From the NCBI GenBank assembly GCA_003024985.2, contig PXIH01S0005867.1: DNA of 13,632 bases. One strand, written 5' to 3'. Each line of letters begins with the position of its first letter. Positions within the stretch are counted from its first letter, which is position 1. Positions 8,262 through 13,632 of the stretch are shown piece after piece. The notes below the pieces were generated by a model. It ran no database searches. It saw only the letters and a list, made by a program, of their open reading frames with translations, and was not told where the DNA came from. The DNA comes from Euperipatoides rowelli. Taxonomy: Eukaryota > Onychophora > Udeonychophora > Euonychophora > Peripatopsidae. A program made the position numbers and the translations under genes.

Positions 8262-9020
8262 CCTCGCCAAACGAGAAAAATTTTCCTTCCAGAATTCCCC
8301 TCCACAGAGTGCCAGACTTTATGTGATTTCCTTGTCGTTGGTTCCATGTTTGTCTCTCTAGTTCGCCAAACTGTAACAGTATTTAATTATGCATCATTGT
8401 CGTTTAACATTCAATTAGAACTGTCATCAGCGACATATCATGGACAAATCTGTAACCAAAATGAATCATCCCATAACCTTGTTAAATGCGATGTGCCGGA
8501 ATCGTAGTCATCAGTAGTTCTATTTTTGTCAATTGTTAGCATTGGCTAAATGATGGTAGATTCTCAATTGGCCATTACTTNTTTTATACTTGCCCAAGAG
8601 CAACATGTATAACAAATCTTGTAGCCCAAAGGTTAGGGAGTCAGCCCTAAATTTAATAAAATTATTTTAGAGAGTTTTAAAATATAAGCACAAAGCAAAA
8701 TTAGCAGATAAAAATAAGAGTTTTAAATAGTGATTAATTTTTTTTTTATTTAAACATAAATAAGTTAAAGTATGGGAATATGTGGAGTAATTTTGGAAAT
8801 ATTTAGGTAGCCCTGTGTAATGTAAAGAAATAAATTTAAATAGTGATTAATTTTTTTTGTGAGATTTTAAAGTACTGTTTTAAAAGGATAATTTAATTCA
8901 AATCTCCTATGCCAAGATAATAGGTAGATTTTAAATCAATTTTAAATATTTTTTTATTTCATTCTTAAAATTAGATTCTTAGTTAACTCATTGATATTGG
9001 CATTCAAGAGATAATAATGA

Positions 9021-9044
9021 GGATCATGTATTGCAACATGATCC
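9021..9044. repeat. Perfect 9-bp hairpin with 6-base loop
   Basis: GGATCATGT (9021-9029), loop ATTGCA, ACATGATCC (9036-9044). It lies in the probable 3' UTR and is the most compact stable hairpin in the window. It could be a cis RNA element. I see no longer arms that would suggest a microRNA precursor. Confidence 0.85.
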
Positions 9045-9260
9045 ATACATTCCAATCTTCCAGTTCTTGACATTCCACATTATCCTGTTGTTATTTAATG
9101 AACCAGTATGGTTCTTTATTTCCACACTGTCTAATTGTTGAAAGAAGTTATTTCAAATTTTATTGGAGGTAGAGAGTGTATGGAGCAAATTTATTTTAAG
9201 ATAACTATCTTGATATTTAGTAGTAGGCCACATTTATACTTTTAAGATTTTGGTTTATTT

Positions 9261-9471
9261 TGTTTCTTCCCATGTTTGTCCTTTAAAATTGTATTATTTA
9301 CTACATAATTTGGTTTGAAAAATTATAAATCTATTTTTATGACATCTTACCAATTATTTTGATTGTTTCTTCCCATGTTTTTTTTAAATTTAAATTGTAT
9401 TATTTATTGCATAATTCTACTTGGTTTGAAAATTACAAATCTATTTTTAAAGACATCTTAGCAGTTATTTT
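9261..9471. repeat. Tandem duplication of a ~105-bp segment
   Basis: Copy 1 (9261-9360) and copy 2 (9364-9471) share TGTTTCTTCCCATGTTT, ATTGTATTATTTA, TTGGTTTGAAAA, ATCTATTTTTA and GACATCTTA in order. They differ by small insertions and scattered substitutions, so the duplication is old. No coding potential. Confidence 0.9.
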
Positions 9472-9586
9472 CTACCTCCTGTTATTGAATTTTTCGCACG
9501 TTTGAAGTGCTTGTATTTTCAGATGTTGTGTACAGATTTGTAATTTTCTGTATGTTATTTGTGAGCTCTTGTGATATTTCACTGTT

Positions 9587-9592
9587 AATAAA
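9587..9592 (+). promoter_or_regulatory. Candidate poly(A) signal
   Basis: AATAAA is preceded by T-rich sequence with TGTA words (about 9528-9556) and followed 39 bases later by a GT-rich stretch (9631-9642). This fits cleavage around 9600-9630 for the plus-strand gene. Confidence 0.4.
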
Positions 9593-9649
9593 AAGAAAAG
9601 AAAAAGAATCAAAGCTCCATTATACACCAAGTCATGTGTTGTAACAAAA

Positions 9650-10000
9650 CAGCTTGAAGGCAAATAAAATCCAGCATAATTCAAAATCCAAAAAGTCTCT
9701 ATCTTAATTCTATTAAAAAAATAGCTGAAGACTCTTAAAATTTTCGTCTTATATATATTATTGTATCTTTAAAGTTTGCAGATTTGGTTTTAATCATATG
9801 TGTAACTTCTGTGAATTATTTATTTTAATCCATTAAATTTCACTGATATTTTATTAAACAATGCCAAAGAAAAAAAAATTGTTGCTGAAAGCAATTGCTT
9901 TAAATCCAACTTAGAAATATCCATTTTTTGTATATCGCACAAGGTTTTGGAACACAAGCAGTTTTATTCATTGAATAGATACTTCCTTTCATAAAAAAAG
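9650..10000. other. Intergenic AT-rich DNA, nothing recognised
   Basis: No open frame, repeat unit or RNA-gene signature was found between the probable gene end and the SINE cluster. Confidence 0.5.
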
Positions 10001-10200
10001 TTAGGGAGTGGTGGTCCTGAGGTAACGAGCATGACCACTAAACTCTGACATATACTCCGGGGATGTGGAGGGGAAGCATATATCTGCATTTTTTCCCACT
10101 CATTGAGTGTGGGGGATTTTTCTAGATACAGAACGATTCAAAGTTGTTTCTGTGAGAAATCCACCTGGTGTCCTACAGAAGAACTACAAGTAGAATAAAA
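10001..10200 (+). repeat. SINE-like repeat, weak tRNA head
   Basis: GTGGTCCTGAGGTAACGAGC (10011-10030) resembles an A-box region, and GTGGTC/GACCAC form a short inverted repeat around it. No convincing B box follows. The downstream body holds GGGGGATTTTTCTAGATACA (about 10112-10131), a tail word shared with two neighbouring SINE-like copies, which is the main reason for this call. Borders are approximate. Confidence 0.4.
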
Positions 10201-10285
10201 ATTAGGAATTTAAATTCTAAATAAATTACGGAAGAAAGAAGAGATTAATGCAAGCATGTAGAATTACTAATAAATAGCACAAGTA

Positions 10286-10460
10286 CAGTTCTGGTGGTCG
10301 AGTGGCTTCGGCTATCATCACCGTATGTTTGTACTAAGGTCATGAGTTCGGCCTCTTATGCAAAATAAGGAATTTTTTTTCAATACTAGATACACCAGGG
10401 AATTTTTTCAGATCTCTTGGAAGCAAATGGAAATTTGCAGAAATGGCCTCAAGGACTGGT
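10286..10460 (+). mobile_element. tRNA-derived SINE (plus strand)
   Basis: A box TGGTCGAGTGG at 10295-10305 and a B-box-like GAGTTCGGCCTC at 10344-10355 stand at tRNA-like spacing. The tail contains GGAATTTTTTTTCAATACTAG with GATACACCAGG behind it, matching the tail words of neighbouring copies. The right end is a guess. Confidence 0.55.
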
Positions 10461-10582
10461 ATTCAGATTAATTAAACTACAAAAATGGCCGACACCAGCC
10501 ATGAAGATTAGAAAGAAATAATTAAATGCAGTAATCTAAAGCATGTACCGTAATATAACTTCATTGTATATAATAATAATCA

Positions 10583-10677
10583 GCTCTGTGGGGCTGGTCC
10601 AGTCGTGAAGGCTACCGGTTCAAATACAGGGAAGGACTTTTTCCCTGGAATTTGTCCAAGTTGTAGAGAAGAGCAAA
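10583..10677 (+). mobile_element. SINE fragment with internally shortened tRNA head
   Basis: CTGTGGGGCTGGTCCAGTCG (10586-10605) matches the start of the copy at 11180. The B-box-like GGTTCAAATAC (10617-10627) follows almost at once, so roughly 40 bases between the boxes look deleted. The right end abuts the 18-T run at 10678-10695, which more likely belongs to the oppositely oriented neighbour. Confidence 0.5.
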
Positions 10678-11005
10678 TTTTTTTTTTTTTTTTTTAAATG
10701 TCTCACCCCGGAGAGTTAAACATCCATTTATTTACAATATGTACAATGTATCTCAATTGCATATCTTCTGTACTGGATATAACAGTGATGCTAGTCATGG
10801 CCGTTCGCCAGAAATCTATTTTCTACCCGAGTTACAAGTATTATATCTAGAAAGAAACAGAAAAAATCCCCGGTTCATTAAAATGAAAGAAAATTCCGTC
10901 AATTTTACTCACCAGGGCTGCCCGGGGATCGAACACAAGACCCGTTATATGCACAAGGCTACCGTGACCGGGTACGAAACCTCACGGCCATGTTTCAATT
11001 AGAAA
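10678..11005 (-). mobile_element. tRNA-derived SINE, nearly full length (minus strand)
   Basis: On the minus strand a tRNA-like head has an A-box region CATGGCCGTGAGGTTTCG (10992-10975) and a good B box TGTTCGATCCCCGGG (10935-10921) about 40 bases on. The body carries GGGGATTTTTTCTGTTTC and CTAGATATAATAC, then ATACATTGTACA (shared with the 11180 copy), and it ends in an A run (18 T on the plus strand, 10678-10695). Head, body and A tail make this the most complete copy. The 87-codon plus-strand frame (10739-11002) is antisense to it and is not a gene. No clear target-site duplication is visible. Confidence 0.68.
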
Positions 11006-11175
11006 AATGTTTAGAAAAACAATGTATGATCTAGAAATTTTTTAATGATATTCTCATATGTAAACTTTTATTTATCATGTTAATTGTAGTAGTATACTGT
11101 AAATAATGTTTAAAAAAAAAATATTGATAAGTTTTTATAGTTTCACCTAAGAGTGAAACAAAAAGATTTAATATA

Positions 11176-11300
11176 TGCCCTGTGGGACTAGTCGAGTGAA
11201 GAAAACACTCCGACTCGGCACTACAGCAACCAAGCTGGTTCGAATCCAAGGAGAGCTATTCTCGGGTTATACATTGTACAAGTAGACATTTTATCAACGT
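11176..11300 (+). mobile_element. tRNA-derived SINE with perfect B box (plus strand)
   Basis: A-box region GGACTAGTCGAGTGAAG (11185-11201) and a B box GGTTCGAATCC identical to the consensus (11237-11247). The body word ATACATTGTACA (11270-11281) recurs in the minus-strand copy, supporting one family. The right end is not defined. A 72-codon minus-strand frame here (11031-11249) is antisense to the repeat and is not a gene. Confidence 0.62.
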
Positions 11301-11580
11301 TTATTAAGTTTGTACATAATATACCATATTTACTTTGTATATATTAAATATATACTGTAGATACATAGCAGTTGTGATATACAGTATATACGTTTTTTTA
11401 TAACATATTTCTTCTTAGGGAGAGGAAATTTTCATTTATGAATTCTAGTAGATACAATCTCAAGCTCTTACATGAAGAATAACTAATTTATATTGTTAGG
11501 ACCTTCTGAAGAAACCAATTTGCTCCAGATAATCTTCCAAGTGAACAAACTCAGAAAAAAAATAATTCCAAATTTTTGTA
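11301..11580. other. AT-rich spacer
   Basis: No gene or element recognised. It holds two instances of the TACTGTA/TACAGTA palindromic word (11353 and 11377). Confidence 0.5.
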
Positions 11581-11696
11581 CCTGATGATGGCCGGTCCTT
11601 GAAATGCCAGCAAATATATCCTGCGCTTTTACCTCGGTGCCAGCACTGCTGGTGGCCGGTCCTTGAACCACCAGCATAAATCCGGTCCATATCAGG
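11581..11696. repeat. Compound palindrome with a 14-bp direct repeat
   Basis: GGCCGGTCCTTGAA occurs at 11590-11603 and 11654-11667. The second copy is the heart of a perfect 9-bp hairpin, TGCTGGTGG (11647-11655) and CCACCAGCA (11668-11676), with a 12-base loop. The outer arms CCTGATGATGGCCGG (11581-11595) and CCGGTCCATATCAGG (11682-11696) are near-complementary. It is a GC-rich block about 116 bp long in AT-rich DNA. Two overlapping minus-strand open frames (11483-11738) are products of it. It may be a small non-autonomous inverted-repeat element. I do not recognise a known family. Confidence 0.8.
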
Positions 11697-12239
11697 ATCC
11701 AGGATTACAAGTGGAATTATCATCATTAATAGTTGCACTTGATGATTTTTAAATTATTTTTTTCATATTGTTTTTTAGTAATACGTGTGGAAAGGTTTAG
11801 AGAGTTATCTTTCAAACATGATCATACTCAGCTATAAGTTTTGTTTGCATTCCTAATCCTTCATTGCATGTTCAATAAGACACAGCTCAACTCGCTTGTC
11901 TCTTACAGTAATTTACGTAACTTTGTTGCATAATAGTGTGTAATCATCTACTGTATATGAGTATAAATGTATTGTATATTGGTAAGGTTTGTTATTCCTC
12001 CCCAACCACTTATCANAGCAATGTTTGATTTACTTGAGTCCTAAAGCAGATATTTTGGCCTCCATATGATCTTTCCTGGTAAATTTTTGTAAATTTAAGG
12101 TAAAAGGAGTTCCTGAATTTGCTGGACAACTGTAGAGATAGCAACCTATGCAGCTTCAAAATTCCAGCCTAAGATACTATATACAGTATATTTAATACTT
12201 TTTTAGCCACTTGGTGGCTTTTTTTGCTAGTATAAAATA
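11697..12239. other. No gene seen
   Basis: AT-rich sequence with an ambiguous base at 12016. A small hairpin AGCCAC-TTG-GTGGCT followed by a T run (12205-12225) resembles a bacterial terminator in form only. Confidence 0.5.
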
Positions 12240-12350
12240 ATTCTATAAAATTTGCTGCCCATGCAGTTTTAAACTTAAATTTAAGATTTGCCATAGGCCA
12301 CATTAATTAATACTGCGGGCCGGATCCAGTACATATGTTGCCCATGCCTG
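12240..12350 (-). mobile_element. Terminal part of a hAT-type DNA transposon
   Basis: Read from 12350 on the minus strand the terminus is CAGGCATGGGCAACATATG, followed by GGATCCGGCCCGC and AATGTGGCCTATGGCAAAT. This CAG(G)nnTGGGCAA...GGATCCGGCCCG wording is typical of widespread hAT (Charlie-like) terminal sequences in animals. The other end was not found in the window, so the element is truncated, its borders are guessed on the left, and the expected 8-bp target duplication (GCATAAAG would be the candidate, 12351-12358) cannot be confirmed. Confidence 0.6.
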
Positions 12351-13030
12351 GCATAAAGACAAAACTCGTTTATTTTTTTAATGTTAAAGAAAATTTTATG
12401 ATTTTTTTTGTACTATCAACTTGACATTTTAATGTCATATAAAATAACTATATGCAAAATATGACAGATATTACCCTGGTACACTAAGTTTAAAGTAGTC
12501 TATAGGAGTAAAAATGAGCATTTTCAATTCTTTGCACAATATGTTGTGCAAACAACTGAAAATACTAGTTTTTACTTTTTTTTCCCATTTTTTTTTTCTG
12601 AAATCTAAGATGGCAACCAATCTTAATCTTTCCAAATTTCTTTTTCCAAATTATCTCCATGTGATGCTTTTTTACATGACCCTTATCAGAAAACAAATTG
12701 TCTTTCAAAAAAATTAAGCCTAAAAAAATGTAAAAAAATTAAGTAATATTTACAGTATGATTCTTTTTCTAAGAAATGTTAATTTCTGATTTGCATTTTT
12801 AGATGGGAAATTGGTTATACATTTTTTATAAACTATGAATTATCCATATACTGTATTAAAATTCTAACAGTTATTTAATAAAAAAATCAGATTTTATTTA
12901 TTAAGTACTGGCATCTCAAACTCAGGATATTTTTGCCTGAAAGTAAGGCAAAATGATTACAAGAGTGTTTAATAATTAAATCAAAGTCTCACACAGTGAG
13001 CAGGGCAAAAGATACAACTTATAGCTCATA
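12351..13030. other. No gene seen
   Basis: AT-rich DNA. A 67-codon plus-strand frame (12514-12717) is Phe/Leu/Lys-rich, as expected from T and A runs, and has no motif. Confidence 0.5.
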
Positions 13031-13032
13031 AG

Positions 13033-13057
13033 CCAATGGTATAGGAACGACCATTGG
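13033..13057. repeat. Perfect 8-bp hairpin
   Basis: CCAATGGT (13033-13040) and ACCATTGG (13050-13057) pair around a 9-base loop. It lies in a less AT-rich patch (about 13020-13110) of unknown nature, possibly part of the 5' region of the element whose ORF starts at 13422. Confidence 0.75.
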
Positions 13058-13421
13058 GATTATGTATGGCTGATGGGCTAGGCTGAGTGACACACCATTC
13101 GTACCAAACATTTCTCTTGTTAGCATTTCTCCAAAAATGAACTTCCACTTTGCTATTTTTAGGGAGGAACATGGGATCCTACAAAAGATACAAAAATGGA
13201 TAATAACTTTAAAAAAAAATTCCCAACTTCAATATTTTAGGGTAAATTTATCAAAATAGTCTGCTAAAAATAAGAGGATATTTTCACAATAGTCAACACT
13301 TTGTTATTTGGCATAAATAGAAAATGAAACTTAATGGTATTTCTGAACATGCTAGTTATTTAAAAAAGATTAAGCTATACTTTTTAAGTACAATAAAAAT
13401 TACACATTACTTCTTGCATAA

Positions 13422-13632
13422 ATGGAAATAGAAAAACTTTTAATTTCCCAACAAAAAATGGATAAAAACATTGCTGATACCAGAGAATCACTTGATCTCC
13501 TATTGTCTAAATCTCAAATTCAGACTNNAAATGATCAGATTTTCTCGACAGATATAACCCAAGTAAAAGACATAATTGCAAACTTTAATGATGAAAAAGC
13601 TAGAGAACTTAATTTGATTTTGTTTAACTTTG
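13422..13632 (+). CDS. N-terminus of a LINE-type (non-LTR retrotransposon) ORF1 protein, cut by window end
   Basis: The ATG at 13422 follows an in-frame TAA directly (13419-13421), and the frame stays open for 70 codons to the window end. One codon (36) is ambiguous because of nn at 13527-13528. The residues give an amphipathic helix pattern with hydrophobic spacing (MEIEKLLISQQKMDKNIADT, later TDITQVKDIIANFNDEKA). They end in RELNLILFNF, which looks like the 'R-x-L-x-L-I-L-x-x' first strand of the RRM-like domain that follows the coiled coil in LINE ORF1 proteins (CR1/Jockey/L1-type). ORF1 proteins bind the element's RNA and act as its chaperone. Whether the copy is intact cannot be seen, and lineage is unknown. 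An ordinary coiled-coil host protein remains possible. Confidence 0.58.
   Translation, partial: MEIEKLLISQQKMDKNIADTRESLDLLLSKSQIQTXNDQIFSTDITQVKDIIANFNDEKARELNLILFNF

Larger units (their letters stand above)
8262..9600 (+). other. Probable 3' UTR of the gene
   Basis: The segment follows the TGA at 8259. Its first 300 bases are less AT-rich and contain no introns or open frames of note. Possible poly(A) signals are AATAAA at 8655-8660, 8829-8834 and 9587-9592. The last is the best supported, because TGTA-containing, T-rich sequence precedes it and a GT-rich stretch (GTCATGTGTTGT, 9631-9642) follows it. The UTR could end at any of the three. The segment holds a perfect hairpin (9021-9044), a repeated ~23-bp word (8721-8745 and 8834-8858) and a tandem duplication (9261-9471). 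Confidence 0.45.

Noticed and set aside
10739-11002. 87-codon plus-strand open frame
   Set aside because: It is the antisense reading of the minus-strand SINE, whose tRNA-like promoter boxes explain the sequence.
11483-11738. Two overlapping minus-strand open frames with repeated SRTGHQ-like words
   Set aside because: The repeated words come from the 14-bp direct repeat and the palindrome at 11581-11696. Two frames being open over the same repeat argues against coding.
12205-12225. Hairpin plus T run resembling a Rho-independent terminator
   Set aside because: The window is eukaryotic and no gene ends here. A 6-bp stem before a T run is expected by chance in AT-rich DNA.
12514-12717. 67-codon plus-strand open frame with a membrane-like Phe/Leu stretch
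   Set aside because: The hydrophobic stretch is a translation of T runs. No homologous motif, and the context is plain AT-rich DNA.
1-13632. CRISPR array, phage, operon or other prokaryotic system
   Set aside because: No regularly spaced short repeats, no ribosome-binding-site-led genes and no dense coding. Introns, SINEs, hAT and gypsy sequences mark it as animal DNA.

Overview
This window is AT-rich eukaryotic (animal) genomic DNA. It contains introns with GT-AG borders, tRNA-derived SINEs, a decayed Ty3/gypsy retrotransposon, a hAT-type transposon end and the start of a LINE-type ORF1. Nothing in it looks prokaryotic. Coding density is very low, and long A/T runs, AT microsatellites and short hairpins fill the non-coding parts. 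Five ambiguous bases (n) mark it as draft assembly. I cannot name the species. An invertebrate is my guess, from the transposon mix and base composition only.

Left part (1-2354): a degenerate tandem repeat of about 142 bp (1-430) is followed by a minus-strand tRNA-derived SINE head (about 460-578). Then comes the 5' part of a Ty3/gypsy-like element on the minus strand. Reading from 2354 downward it has an LTR of about 327 bp, a tRNA primer-binding-site-like sequence, a gag broken by frameshifts and stops, a CCHC zinc knuckle and an aspartic protease with its DTG motif. Reverse transcriptase, integrase and the second LTR are missing.

Middle part (2355-9650): this appears to be the 3' end of one plus-strand gene of unknown identity. 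An 82-nt coding exon (4435-4516) encodes a hydrophilic Asp/Ser/Gly/Lys tail and ends at a strong donor. A 3.7-kb intron follows, then a terminal exon at 8248 adds Ala-Ala-Lys-Gln and a stop. The probable 3' UTR may run to a poly(A) signal near 9587. Inside the intron lie a less AT-rich island with a phase-compatible open frame (6027-6151), a second good-looking acceptor with an immediate stop (7431) and a long-range 15-bp perfect inverted repeat that starts 26 nt after the donor. The gene may therefore have alternative C-termini, but this is inference.

Right part (9650-13632): a cluster of tRNA-headed SINE-like repeats (10.0-11.3 kb), a compound palindrome (11581-11696), a hAT-like terminal sequence ending at 12350, and at the right edge an open frame (13422 to the end) that looks like a non-LTR retrotransposon ORF1: coiled coil, then the first strand of an RRM-like domain. 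The gene and the mobile elements do not work together. The elements are insertions in and beside the gene. The most unusual window-wide signal is a palindromic 11-mer, TATAC(A/T)GTATA and close variants, far more frequent than base composition predicts.
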